From: Bacteroidota bacterium
Lineage (GTDB): Bacteria > Bacteroidota > Bacteroidia > Chitinophagales > Chitinophagaceae
Assembly (NCBI GenBank): GCA_018268135.1
Contig: JAFDXD010000062.1
Span: 1-46,037 of the forward strand
Direction of reading: 5' to 3'
DNA length: 46,037 nucleotides
This document shows, in pieces, positions 8,522-16,865 of the stretch. The notes beneath the pieces are model-generated. The model was not told the DNA's origin and searched no databases. It worked only from the letters and a program-made list of their open reading frames with translations. The translations under genes and the position numbers were made by a program. Each line of letters starts with the position of its first letter. Within the stretch, counting starts at the first letter, position 1.

Positions 8522-9001
8522 ATGGAGCATGAACTTTTGCATAATTGGCAAAAAAAATCGAACGATCATCAAAAAAAGTACAAACGTTTTTTGCAGCGTG
8601 CCGATAAAAATAAAGTGCTAAAACAATTGCCTGAATTGCATGAAGAGGCATTTAGCAATATTAATTGCCTGCATTGTGCTGCCTGTTGCAAAAATTATTC
8701 TCCCAGGTTTAAAACACCGGATATAAAACGTATTTCCAGGCATTTGAAAATGAAAGAAGGAGATTTTATTGAAAAATATTTGGTGCTGGATAAGGAGGGA
8801 GATTTTGTAGTAAATAAAAAACCCTGCCCTTTTTTGGGGGCTGATAATTTTTGTAGTATTTATGATGAGCGCCCATCAGACTGCGCCCGATTTCCATATA
8901 CGGATGAAGATGTAATTATTAAAAGACAAACGCTTACACTTAAAAATGCCAGCTTTTGCCCAGCGGTATATTTTGTGCTGGAAAAACTGAGTAGCACCTA
9001 A
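8522..9001 (+). CDS. YkgJ-type cysteine cluster protein (CxxCxxCC)
   Basis: The 159-residue soluble protein has two cysteine groups: CLHCAACC (about residues 49-56) and a second half with CPFLG, FCSIYDERPSDCARFPY (about 100-125). This is the pattern of the YkgJ/UPF0153 family, thought to bind zinc or an iron-sulfur cluster. The function is unknown, and no neighbour explains it. The Lys-rich N-terminus (residues 8-30) looks helical. It starts at the ATG at 8522, 112 bp from the divergent usp gene. Confidence 0.85.
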   Translation: MEHELLHNWQKKSNDHQKKYKRFLQRADKNKVLKQLPELHEEAFSNINCLHCAACCKNYSPRFKTPDIKRISRHLKMKEGDFIEKYLVLDKEGDFVVNKKPCPFLGADNFCSIYDERPSDCARFPYTDEDVIIKRQTLTLKNASFCPAVYFVLEKLSST

Positions 9002-9023
9002 AGATTGCTTACACAATTATTTT

Positions 9024-9524
9024 TTATTTCTTTTTTGGAATGCTTAGGCTTTTCCATTCGCCCTGCTTCAATATTTTGGCAAAGAAAATTATTTGGCCTA
9101 CATGGTATGGATAGTGTGCCAACTGCCGATTGATGGCATCTAGAACAGTATGTGCCTCTTTGCGGATATAAATAATATTTTGTAACTGAGTTGGTTTTAT
9201 TTCATTTAATGTTTTAAAAAAGCAATTCCAACCATTGTTCCAGGCATGCATCATTTCTTCTTTAGTATTTAAAATGGGTACAAATTCATCATCCCTGTTT
9301 CGCCATTCTTTTTCACCATCTGAAGTTAAAAAATCAGTCCATCGGCTAAGCATATTGCCTGCCATGTGTTGTACTATCATGGCAATGCTATTGGTATCAG
9401 CATTGGGTGTAATAAAAAGTTGTGAGGGCTCTACCTGCTCAATGGCTTTTTCAGCTATTTCTTTGTAATAAGCAAACCTTTTTTTTACACTTTCTAAAAA
9501 TATCTCATTAATATTTTGTGTCAT
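9024..9524 (-). CDS. DinB-like / DUF1572 four-helix protein
   Basis: The 166-residue protein is predicted all-helical. Histidines are placed as in the DinB/YfiT metal-binding fold: one in IVQHMAGN (about residue 52) and two in QLAHYPYHVGQI (about 136-140). The DUF1572 branch fits best (FLTSDGEKEWRNRDDEF). Members are presumed metal-dependent thiol-transferase-like or stress proteins, but the reaction is not established. Its ATG lies one base after the stop of the metallo-hydrolase gene, so the two are almost certainly co-transcribed. Confidence 0.8.
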   Translation of the reverse strand: MTQNINEIFLESVKKRFAYYKEIAEKAIEQVEPSQLFITPNADTNSIAMIVQHMAGNMLSRWTDFLTSDGEKEWRNRDDEFVPILNTKEEMMHAWNNGWNCFFKTLNEIKPTQLQNIIYIRKEAHTVLDAINRQLAHYPYHVGQIIFFAKILKQGEWKSLSIPKKK

Positions 9525-9525
9525 T

Positions 9526-10425
9526 TTATTTTGTTGTTAGTTCTATATAAGCGGCTGTCAATGGGCGTTCAATTCCGTCGCCTTTCCAATCTGGCGAGCC
9601 TGGAATTTCTGTAACTTTTAAAATTTCATCTTTTGTTTTGCCGGCTTTTATTTGCGCTTCTGTATATTTCATTACATTGGTTAAGTAATCTTTAAAAGCA
9701 AGTACGTCGTCTTTTTTCAATACAATATCATATCCATCGCCTGCATGGCCACATACGTAAGTAGTTTTGTTGCTAAATGTTTTTGTGGTTTTATCTAACA
9801 CATTAATCCAACTGGAAATATTGGCTCCTGCGGTTTTATCTACATAAGGATGGCGACGATTAAATACCAAATCGCCCATGTGTATAATATTGCTGTTCAT
9901 TAATTGCACTACACTATCTCCATCTGTATGCCCGGCTCCAAAATAATGAAGTGCAAATGTTTCTTTTCCTATCTTTTCACTCCATACATCACTATAGGTT
10001 TGGTCGGGATATAATTGTTTGTCTTCCGATTTATTTTTGATAGCAACATTTTGCTGATTGGTTTTTGAATTTTCATGAGCAAGCACATGGGGTACCAATC
10101 CTTTAAATGAAATATTGCCCGCTGTATGATCCATGTGGTGATGCGTATTTATCAACAAGCGAAAAGGCAGGCTGCTTCTTTTATTCAGCTCTTCTATCAA
10201 ATGATTTGCACTGTCCGGAAATTGAGCATCCACTATTACAGGCCCGTCTGTATTGAGCATAAATAAAATGGTGCCGCCCTTTTCTGTAAACACACCAATT
10301 GTATCCGTTAGCATTTTTATATTGTATGCAGGATTGTTTAAAAAAGAAGCAAGTGTGTATTTATTTAATACAGCAAGGCTTAAGAATGTAAGTGCTGAGT
10401 TTTTTACAAATTGTCTGCGTTGCAT
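9526..10425 (-). CDS. Exported MBL-fold metallo-hydrolase
   Basis: The 299-residue protein opens with a Tat-like signal (RRQFVKNS, then a hydrophobic stretch to about residue 28). The metal site is complete: HHHMDH at 95-100 (the HxHxDH motif), His166 in GAGHTDGD, Asp185 in MGDLVF, and a late His in YVCGHAGDG. It should be an active binuclear zinc hydrolase in the periplasm. The family includes lactonases, glyoxalase II-like enzymes and quinoprotein-relay proteins, and the substrate cannot be set from sequence. It is upstream in a tight pair with the DinB-like gene (one-base gap). Confidence 0.85.
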   Translation of the reverse strand: MQRRQFVKNSALTFLSLAVLNKYTLASFLNNPAYNIKMLTDTIGVFTEKGGTILFMLNTDGPVIVDAQFPDSANHLIEELNKRSSLPFRLLINTHHHMDHTAGNISFKGLVPHVLAHENSKTNQQNVAIKNKSEDKQLYPDQTYSDVWSEKIGKETFALHYFGAGHTDGDSVVQLMNSNIIHMGDLVFNRRHPYVDKTAGANISSWINVLDKTTKTFSNKTTYVCGHAGDGYDIVLKKDDVLAFKDYLTNVMKYTEAQIKAGKTKDEILKVTEIPGSPDWKGDGIERPLTAAYIELTTK

Positions 10426-10601
10426 AAAAATTATTTAGTCAATAAAATTACAATAAATACTAAGAAAGAAGAATGATTTGCTGCCTGCAAAAATCAGATT
10501 GAAAAAATATATAAGAGCAGGGGATAAAAGAGATAATGATAAAGCTTATAATGCTTTATCACAAGCACGATGCCAAACCATAAAATGCAGCCAATCAAAA
10601 A

Positions 10602-11816
10602 TTAATATTCTATTTTGCGTAAATGCGGAAATTTAACCCAGGTGCCAATTACCACCAGCATTGACATGGCGCCACCAAAAACTACCGCAGGCAGGGTGCC
10701 CATTATTTTAGATGTAATGCCACTTTCAAACTGCCCTAACTCATTTGAAGAATTTATAAAAATCATATTGATGGATGATACTCTGCCACGTAGCTCGTCG
10801 GGTGTTTCTAACTGGGAAATTGTGCCTCTAACAACTACACTAATGCCATCAAAAAAACCTGCACCTGCCAGCGCTAAAAAACTAAGCCAATAAACTTTTG
10901 AAAGGCCAAAAACAATGATGAAAAGGCCAAACCCCGCTACGGCAAGCAACATTTTTAAACCTTGTTTTTGCTTCATGGGTGTGGCCAATAATATTAAAAT
11001 GCTGATAAGGCTGCCAATATCCATTGCAGCATTTAAAAAGCCATAACCTATGGGGCCGGTATGCAATACATGCTCGGCAATTTCGGGGATAAATGCTACC
11101 GCCCCGCCAAATAATACGGCAAAAAGATCCAGAGAAATTACCCCCAGCAAAGTTTTATTGCTCCATACAAAAGTAAATCCATGTTTGATAGCCTGAATTA
11201 CTGGCTCCCGTATTTCAGTAAGATAGGGAGGCTTGGGCTTTATACGCAATGCAAAAATGGCTGCAATAAAAAGTAGTACAGCAGCTACAAAATAAGCATT
11301 GGAAATACCAAGAAATGCAATGACTAATCCTCCGGTGGCATGGCCGGCAATAGAAGATGAAAGGTAAGTAGAAGAATTGAGTGAAATGGCTTTTTGCAAT
11401 TGCTCACGGTCTACAATAGCCGCAATCATTGCATTTGCAGCAGGCTGGGCAAAAGAGCGAATAATGCCGGTAAAAAATACGGTGCAAAGTATAATTGAAA
11501 TTTTAGTATGAACTGCCAGGTTTAATGATGGCAAACTTACTATTGCCAGCGAAGCAGCACAAAGTATATAAAAGCCATAAGTGCTTACTAAAATATTTTT
11601 TTTATTGTGTGTATCTATATAATGCCCTGCATACATTGCAGTAGCTACCGCAGGCAAAAACTCTGTAAGCCCGGCAATACCCACCATGTAAGTGCTGGCC
11701 AGATTAAATACCTGGTAAATAACGATGGTAGAAATCATCCGCAAGCCCAATGTATAAAACAACCGGGCAGAGAGGAAATGCCAAAACTCTTTGGGTAATT
11801 TTTTTATACTATCCAT
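10602..11816 (-). CDS. MFS transporter, MFS_3 (enterobactin-exporter-like) type
   Basis: The 404-residue protein has 10-12 predicted transmembrane helices, including a marked cluster near residues 85-190 and another near 220-330. Motifs such as GHYIDTHNKKNIL (about residues 64-76) and FFDGISVVVRGTISQLETPDELRGRVSS (in the second half) are typical of the EntS-like MFS_3 branch. Proton-driven export of a small molecule is the likely role; the substrate is unknown. Its ATG begins three bases after the stop of the deoxynucleoside kinase gene, so it is the last cistron of that operon. Confidence 0.85.
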   Translation of the reverse strand: MDSIKKLPKEFWHFLSARLFYTLGLRMISTIVIYQVFNLASTYMVGIAGLTEFLPAVATAMYAGHYIDTHNKKNILVSTYGFYILCAASLAIVSLPSLNLAVHTKISIILCTVFFTGIIRSFAQPAANAMIAAIVDREQLQKAISLNSSTYLSSSIAGHATGGLVIAFLGISNAYFVAAVLLFIAAIFALRIKPKPPYLTEIREPVIQAIKHGFTFVWSNKTLLGVISLDLFAVLFGGAVAFIPEIAEHVLHTGPIGYGFLNAAMDIGSLISILILLATPMKQKQGLKMLLAVAGFGLFIIVFGLSKVYWLSFLALAGAGFFDGISVVVRGTISQLETPDELRGRVSSINMIFINSSNELGQFESGITSKIMGTLPAVVFGGAMSMLVVIGTWVKFPHLRKIEY

Positions 11817-11819
11817 TTT

Positions 11820-12452
11820 CTAAGGCAGTGTTATATATTGCTGGCCATTATCATATTCTTTATCCAATGCATCTATTATTACTTTTAAATGCAAATCATT
11901 GCCGAGAAAATCTGCATTTGAGGCATCTATAAAAAGCGTTTTGATATTATGTTGCTTTAAATATTGCGTATAAGTTTCCTGCAAGTTAAATAAATAATGA
12001 TTGGGAATACTTTGCTCATATTGCCTGTTGCGCTTCTTTATGTTTTCCTGAAGCTTTGTAACGGGCGAGTGTAAATAAATTAAAATATCCGGCTGTATGA
12101 TTTGTGGATTGATGATTTCAAATAATTTTTGATACAGTCTAAACTCTTCATCAGGCAGGTTTACTTTGGCAAATAACAGGCATTTGGTAAAGAGATAGTC
12201 TGAAATAGTAATGCTCTGAAACATATCTTTTGTTTGCAGCAATTCTTTAAGTTGCTTATAACGCTCTGCCATAAAAAATAATTCTAACGGAAAAGCGTAC
12301 TGTGCCGGGTTTTCGTAAAATTTTGGCAAAAATGGATTGTCTGCAAATTCTTCTAAAATTAGTCTTGCATTAAAATGCCTGCTGAGCAAATGTGCCAGGG
12401 TGGTTTTGCCTGCACCTATATTTCCCTCAATGGTTACAAAGTTATATTTCAT
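11820..12452 (-). CDS. Deoxynucleoside kinase family protein
   Basis: The 210-residue protein carries a P-loop GNIGAGKT at about residues 10-17 and the EEFADNPFLPKFY segment (about 35-47) seen in bacterial deoxyadenosine/deoxycytidine kinases. A lid-like region rich in Arg/Lys follows LHSPVTKLQENIKKRNRQYE. It should phosphorylate deoxynucleosides with ATP in the salvage pathway; whether dA, dG or dC is preferred is not visible. It lies between folK (33-bp gap) and the MFS gene (3-bp gap). The folK-dnk pairing recurs in Bacteroidota. Confidence 0.9.
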   Translation of the reverse strand: MKYNFVTIEGNIGAGKTTLAHLLSRHFNARLILEEFADNPFLPKFYENPAQYAFPLELFFMAERYKQLKELLQTKDMFQSITISDYLFTKCLLFAKVNLPDEEFRLYQKLFEIINPQIIQPDILIYLHSPVTKLQENIKKRNRQYEQSIPNHYLFNLQETYTQYLKQHNIKTLFIDASNADFLGNDLHLKVIIDALDKEYDNGQQYITLP

Positions 12453-12485
12453 TCAGCAGCAAAATTATAAGCAAAGATGGTACGG

Positions 12486-12968
12486 TTAATTATTTTTTTT
12501 CACTTCTAATTTATCAGGGCAGTATAGTAATAATTGATGAATGCTGCTTTTCAATACCGGGTGTTTTAAATGAGGCGACAGCTCATTTAACGGCACCAAT
12601 ACAAACCGTCTGTTTTTTATTTCAATATGTGGCACTGTTAATTCCTCAGTATGGATAATTTCTTTATTAAAAAATAGAATATCAATATCAATAATACGTG
12701 GGGCATTTTTAATGGTTCTGATACGGCCCATATCTTTTTCTATTTGCAAAATTTTTTGAATGGTTTGCTTTGCTTCTAAAGCTGAATAAACGATAAGTAC
12801 CTGGTTTAAAAAATCGGGTTGCAAAGTATTGCCCCATGCCGCTGTTTTGTACATACTGCTTTTTCGGGCAATAGTTCCAATATGTTTTTCAATTTTTTTT
12901 GCAGCCTGTAGCAGCATTTTTTTGCTATCGCCAATATTGCTGCCAAGTAGTAAATATATTGTATTCAT
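12486..12968 (-). CDS. folK: 2-amino-4-hydroxy-6-hydroxymethyldihydropteridine pyrophosphokinase
   Basis: The protein has 160 residues from the ATG at 12968, the usual HPPK length. It transfers pyrophosphate from ATP to 6-hydroxymethyl-dihydropterin in folate synthesis. The start LLLGSNIGDS and the magnesium-binding PRIIDIDILFF motif are intact. A longer frame opening at 12998 would add ten residues unlike the family, so the ATG at 12968 is preferred. That ATG overlaps the stop of the RES toxin gene by one base (TAATG), which implies translational coupling to the toxin-antitoxin operon upstream. Confidence 0.95.
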   Translation of the reverse strand: MNTIYLLLGSNIGDSKKMLLQAAKKIEKHIGTIARKSSMYKTAAWGNTLQPDFLNQVLIVYSALEAKQTIQKILQIEKDMGRIRTIKNAPRIIDIDILFFNKEIIHTEELTVPHIEIKNRRFVLVPLNELSPHLKHPVLKSSIHQLLLYCPDKLEVKKNN

Positions 12969-13423
12969 TAGATAGAAAACAGCCTTTGATCGGGCCAAAA
13001 TGATTTCGTTTTTTGAATTTTTATTTTTTTAAAATCTGTATGCAAGGGGTTGATAATGTAATTGTATTCTTCCTGTATCACTGCCGATGGTACCTGCAAT
13101 ACCAAAGAATTTTTTTGCCCAATAAATTCATCCCCAATAAATTTTGTGTATTCCGGATCTTCTTTCCAGCCAGATTTTATTTTTGCTAGTTTTATTTCTG
13201 TAGGTATGCAGTCATCGGGTATGCGAATGTAAATAAGGTCAAGCTCTATTGCATAATCTTTAAACTGTGTATTTACAAGCATTTCCAGCACGGCCAATGA
13301 AATATGTGCAGAAGTATAAAGCATGGGTACACCCTTACTGTTCCATCGGGCGCCATTCAATTTTGCACCGGTGCCCGATAAGTCATCACTATATGCTGCA
13401 TTACTTATTCTATACACTATCAT
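12968..13423 (-). CDS. RES-domain toxin (type II toxin-antitoxin)
   Basis: The 151-residue protein is a full RES domain. The signature residues are present: Arg26 in GARWNSKG, Tyr36 in MLYTSAH, Glu47 in AVLEMLV and Ser113 in LQVPSAVI, followed by YIINPLHTDF. RES toxins adopt an ADP-ribosyltransferase-like fold and act on NAD+, either degrading it or using it to modify targets. Its ATG overlaps the stop of the Xre antitoxin gene (ATGA, 4 bp), the standard layout for this system. Its stop overlaps the folK start. Confidence 0.93.
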   Translation of the reverse strand: MIVYRISNAAYSDDLSGTGAKLNGARWNSKGVPMLYTSAHISLAVLEMLVNTQFKDYAIELDLIYIRIPDDCIPTEIKLAKIKSGWKEDPEYTKFIGDEFIGQKNSLVLQVPSAVIQEEYNYIINPLHTDFKKIKIQKTKSFWPDQRLFSI

Positions 13424-13866
13424 GCAAAAAGGCCGTGTTGAATTCTTTGTAATTGTGTGAAAACTTTTTCAATGCCTTCGTAGGATGTTAGAGATTCAAA
13501 AGAGAGGTTTCCTTCAAGCATGTAAGGCTTTCTTTTTAGCCAGTTATAAAAATTTTCAATTTTGCCAAATGCTTTCCTGCCTTCTTCCATTAGCCTGGCT
13601 ATTTGTAATGCTCTTTCGGCATTGATGGCAGCAAATGAATTATTGCCTTTTGCATACCGCTGTAGTGTACGCTCACTCACATGCAGCATGGCCGCCCATT
13701 CCGCTTGTGTAAAAGGGGTATTATCAGAAATTTTTTTAAAATCGCTGTAAGTAAAATCTTTTAAAGAGGGCAATTTTTTAGTGGTATTATATTTTACTCC
13801 GGGCTCTTCTAATTGATTAAAATTGCCCTTATTTAATTTATTTTTTGAGGAAGATGTATTTTTCAT
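13420..13866 (-). CDS. Xre/MbcA/ParS-type antitoxin of the RES toxin
   Basis: From ATG 13866 the protein has 148 residues: a Lys/Asn-rich flexible N-terminus, an Xre-like helix-turn-helix (FTQAEWAAMLHVSERTLQRY, roughly residues 52-71) and a C-terminal MbcA/ParS toxin-binding domain (ALQIARLMEEGRKAFG through an end in HGLFA). The C-terminal residues of this family plug the RES active site. An upstream ATG at 13899 is in frame, but it would put the candidate operator repeats (13872-13903) inside the gene, so 13866 is preferred with moderate confidence. It is first in the operon and probably represses it. Confidence 0.88.
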   Translation of the reverse strand: MKNTSSSKNKLNKGNFNQLEEPGVKYNTTKKLPSLKDFTYSDFKKISDNTPFTQAEWAAMLHVSERTLQRYAKGNNSFAAINAERALQIARLMEEGRKAFGKIENFYNWLKRKPYMLEGNLSFESLTSYEGIEKVFTQLQRIQHGLFA

Positions 13867-13871
13867 TTTAC

Positions 13872-13903
13872 CGACATTTGTTACACTAATGTACGACATT
13901 TGT
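13872..13903 (-). promoter_or_regulatory. Candidate autoregulatory operator, two CGACATTTGT repeats
   Basis: Two identical 10-base direct repeats (13872-13881 and 13894-13903) are spaced 22 bp start to start, about two helical turns, just upstream of the preferred antitoxin ATG. The spacing suits binding of a dimeric HTH antitoxin to one face of the DNA. This is inference from position and repeat structure. Confidence 0.5.
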
Positions 13904-13937
13904 CATGATTGTCAAAATATTTATTGAATTTTTAGAA

Positions 13938-13945
13938 TACCTTTG
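13938..13945 (+). promoter_or_regulatory. TAnnTTTG -7 element of the ABC permease gene
   Basis: TACCTTTG is a perfect Bacteroidota -7 element, 23 bp before the ATG at 13969. No well-spaced -33 TTG was found. It shares the intergenic region with the divergent toxin-antitoxin operon. Confidence 0.4.
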
Positions 13946-13968
13946 CGTTTTTCAATAGCAGAAGATAT

Positions 13969-15078
13969 ATGAAATACAGCCAGTTTAGAGCCATGTGGGC
14001 CATTACAAGAGCAAGCCTTAAGTCTATCATGCGAAGCCCGTCTGCAGTAATTTTTGGGTTTGCTTTCCCCTTTATTTTTATCCTGGTATTTGGTTTTATT
14101 GGCAATAATGGCGGCATACAATCTTTTAAAATTGTAATAGATAAAAATGCTGATACAGCTAATGAATTTTACAGCGCTATAAAAAACACAAAGGGAGTAA
14201 AAATTATAGAATACCAATCTGATAAAGCATTATTACTGGATAAGCAAAAGGGGCGTATAGCCGGTATCATTAATATTACCAAAAACAAAGGTGGTATTAG
14301 CCCATACATTGTAACCCTTACCAGTACTACATCCAGCAATGATAAGTGGCCTCAGTTAAAATCTTTAATTGATGAAAAGATAAATGAAATAAGCAACAAA
14401 CTTTATAAAGACCGTCCCTCTTATGCTTCTTTTGATTTTGATTATAAAAGAGATATTACATCCGTAAGAGAATATAAAACCATCGATTTTATATTGCCCG
14501 GCCAGTTAGGCTTTTCGCTATTGAGCTCGGGGGTATTTGGTGTAGCCTTTATGTTTTTTAATTTAAGAAATACATTGGTTTTGAAACGCTTTTTTGCAAC
14601 GCCAATCAGCCGTACATTTATTGTATTGGGCGAGGGGCTTAGCAGGGTGCTTTTTCAAATGTTAACAGCCATCGTTATTATTCTGGTAGGCTATTATTTT
14701 TTCGGGTTTACATTGGTAAATGGGCTAAGCACTTTTTTTAATATGCTGGTATTGAGTTTTATTGGCCTTATAGTTTTTATGGGCTTTGGCTTTATAGTAA
14801 GCGGCCTGGCTACCAGCGATAATACCATCCCACCATTTGCCAATATTATTACCCTGCCTCAGTTTTTACTGGGCGGTACTTTTTTTAATATTGATGTTTT
14901 TCCTAAATGGCTGCAACCAATTTGCAATGTTATGCCCCTTACTCATTTAAACAATGCAATGCGTAGTGTGGCTTTTGAAGGGCAAAGTTTATGGGATGTA
15001 AAAAGCGAAATTGCCATATTATTAATTACAGGCATCGTGGTATATTTTATTGCCATAAAAGTTTTTAAGTGGGAGTAA
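13969..15078 (+). CDS. ABC-2 type transporter permease
   Basis: The 369-residue protein has an N-terminal TM helix (about residues 25-42), a large extracytoplasmic domain (about 45-170), then five TM helices in the C-terminal half. This is the ABC2_membrane_3 topology of NodJ/YhfP-like and drug-export permeases. The hallmark stretch around NVMPLTHLNNAMRS lies near residues 323-336. It would pair with a cytoplasmic ATPase to export a small molecule or lipid. No ATPase gene is adjacent, so the partner is encoded elsewhere. It is divergent from the toxin-antitoxin operon and followed by an SRPBCC gene after 40 bp. Confidence 0.85.
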   Translation: MKYSQFRAMWAITRASLKSIMRSPSAVIFGFAFPFIFILVFGFIGNNGGIQSFKIVIDKNADTANEFYSAIKNTKGVKIIEYQSDKALLLDKQKGRIAGIINITKNKGGISPYIVTLTSTTSSNDKWPQLKSLIDEKINEISNKLYKDRPSYASFDFDYKRDITSVREYKTIDFILPGQLGFSLLSSGVFGVAFMFFNLRNTLVLKRFFATPISRTFIVLGEGLSRVLFQMLTAIVIILVGYYFFGFTLVNGLSTFFNMLVLSFIGLIVFMGFGFIVSGLATSDNTIPPFANIITLPQFLLGGTFFNIDVFPKWLQPICNVMPLTHLNNAMRSVAFEGQSLWDVKSEIAILLITGIVVYFIAIKVFKWE

Positions 15079-15118
15079 ATGTTATTTCAAAATCATTATC
15101 ATTTTTTTAAAATTTCTT

Positions 15119-15643
15119 ATGCACAGAATTAAAGGATTTGTAATTATATTTTTCTTTTTATTTTTAATATTTACCCTGCTATCGCTGCTGATACCATCTA
15201 AGATAGCAACAGTAAATGCTTTGGTAATAAACGCACCTCAGCAAAATATTCTTACGCAGGTTACCGATTTTAAAAATTGGAAAAACTGGCACCCTGTTTT
15301 TAAAAACAATACTACGGCAGTATTTAGTAATCCATCTAATGCAGTAGATGCCAGCATCAATTGGGTATCAAATAGTACAACTAACAAGCTTCAAATAACT
15401 GAAATTACTCCACAGTCTGTAAGATTTATTTTATCTCGCCCGGGCGAAAAAGATGTAGAAAATATCATCAGGATATTACCGGTAGAAAATAGTATTGGCC
15501 TGCAGGTAGAGTGGAGGGTGCTTACAAGACTAAGATGGTACCCCTGGGAAAAATTTGCAGGAATATTTATTGAAAAGCTTGCCGGCCCTGCCAATCAGGA
15601 GGCATTAGAAAGCTTAAAAAAATACCTGGAAGGGCAACCTTAA
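15119..15643 (+). CDS. Membrane-anchored SRPBCC-domain protein
   Basis: The 174-residue protein has one N-terminal TM helix (about residues 7-27, very Phe/Leu-rich). It is followed by a START/SRPBCC-like domain: NAPQQNILTQVTDFKNWKNWHPVFK (residues 38-62) matches the entry of polyketide-cyclase-like domains that bind hydrophobic ligands. The anchor suggests the pocket faces the periplasm. The ligand is unknown. It may form a pair with the ABC permease upstream. Its stop overlaps that of anmK on the other strand. Confidence 0.75.
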   Translation: MHRIKGFVIIFFFLFLIFTLLSLLIPSKIATVNALVINAPQQNILTQVTDFKNWKNWHPVFKNNTTAVFSNPSNAVDASINWVSNSTTNKLQITEITPQSVRFILSRPGEKDVENIIRILPVENSIGLQVEWRVLTRLRWYPWEKFAGIFIEKLAGPANQEALESLKKYLEGQP

Positions 15644-16836
15644 CCCGGAAAACTGATTTTACCCATTGCTATCACAGGTGTAGCAGCATGACTCATAATT
15701 TTATAATTATTTTCTCCTGCCACACATTCATTGGCAAGTACCGCAAATAAGATGGCTTCTTTTGCATCGGGGTTAATGCCTAATTTTTTTGAGCTTTCAA
15801 TGATACAATTTGGCATACTATCTCTTAAATGCTGTACCAGCAAGGGGTTGTGCATACCGCCACCACTGATAAATATTTTAATTTTTCTGCCTTTTACATG
15901 CGTATTTATTGCATCTGCAATACTGTCTGCAGTAAATTTATTTAGCGTGGCTAATATATCTTCATTTAATAATTTCTTACTGCCTGATTTTTTTAAAGCT
16001 TTCTCTAAGTAAGCTAAATTAAACAACTCCGGCCCGGTTGTTTTTGGGTAGGGATGTATAAAAAAATCATTGTCCTTTAAAGCTGCAAGTAAGCCATGAT
16101 GTATGTTTCCTTTTTTGGCAATAGCGGCATTTTCATCAAAATTTTTTTCGGTATAATATTTTTGTACAAAAGCGTCCATCATGGTATTGCCCGGGCCGGT
16201 ATCTGTACACAGTATCTTGTTTTTTTTGCTGGCAGGCAGATAAGTAAAGTTTGCAATACCTCCAATATTCAGAAGCACCCTGTCTTCTCCTTCTTTTGAA
16301 AAAAGCAGGTAATCGCCATACAGTGCAAGAGGAGCTCCTTCGGCGCCTGCTGCAATATTTTTTTGCCTGAAATCACTAACGGTAATAATGCCGGTATCTA
16401 CTGCCAAATGATCGCCATCACCAATTTGTAAAGTAGCATTTCCAAATTTTTGTTGCCGGTGCAGGCTTTTGGGTGCATGATAAATTGTTTGCCCATGGCT
16501 GGCAATCAGGTCAACTTCTTCTCTCTTAATTTTCCATTTTTTTAAAGTTCTATTGATGATGGCTGCATGTTTTTTAGCAATCCAGGGATTTAAAAGGCAA
16601 AGTTTTTCTAGATCTATATTTTTTTTTGAAAAGACCGATTTTATTTCTGTTTTAAAATCTTCATCGTATAAAGCCGTTTCAAAATGCAGTAATGTTACAC
16701 TTGTCTTTTGTCCATGATTTTTTATTTCACATAGCGCCATATCAAGCCCGTCTAAAGAAGTGCCACTCATTAGGCCAAGTATATGTCTTTTGCCTTTTTG
16801 GGCAATTTTATACAACTGCTTAATATTTTGGTTCAT
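15640..16836 (-). CDS. anmK: Anhydro-N-acetylmuramic acid kinase
   Basis: The 398-residue protein belongs to the ASKHA sugar-kinase fold. It opens the 1,6-anhydro ring of anhydroMurNAc and phosphorylates it to MurNAc-6-phosphate in cell-wall recycling. The ATP-binding LMSGTSLDGLD (about residues 22-32), the catalytic-region NIGGIANFTYLP and DTGPGNTMMDAF, and the late FISGGGMHNPLL motif are all intact. It is divergent from a DeoR-family regulator across 124 bp that hold a 17-bp direct repeat. Control of anmK by that regulator is a reasonable inference. Confidence 0.95.
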   Translation of the reverse strand: MNQNIKQLYKIAQKGKRHILGLMSGTSLDGLDMALCEIKNHGQKTSVTLLHFETALYDEDFKTEIKSVFSKKNIDLEKLCLLNPWIAKKHAAIINRTLKKWKIKREEVDLIASHGQTIYHAPKSLHRQQKFGNATLQIGDGDHLAVDTGIITVSDFRQKNIAAGAEGAPLALYGDYLLFSKEGEDRVLLNIGGIANFTYLPASKKNKILCTDTGPGNTMMDAFVQKYYTEKNFDENAAIAKKGNIHHGLLAALKDNDFFIHPYPKTTGPELFNLAYLEKALKKSGSKKLLNEDILATLNKFTADSIADAINTHVKGRKIKIFISGGGMHNPLLVQHLRDSMPNCIIESSKKLGINPDAKEAILFAVLANECVAGENNYKIMSHAATPVIAMGKISFPG

Positions 16837-16865
16837 ACCATGTTATTATTTAATTTATAAGGGGT

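Noticed and set aside
10538-10560. Perfect 8-bp inverted repeat GATAAAGC/GCTTTATC as terminator
   Set aside because: It lies below the stop of the gene at 10602 but has no T-run on the minus strand; chance in AT-rich DNA is possible.
12969-12998. Longer folK frame starting at 12998
   Set aside because: The extra ten residues overlap the RES gene end and do not fit the HPPK family start.
16096-16299. Antisense frames within anmK, gcvP, clpB and other genes
   Set aside because: They lie opposite strongly conserved coding sequence and show no domain, signal or plausible composition of their own.
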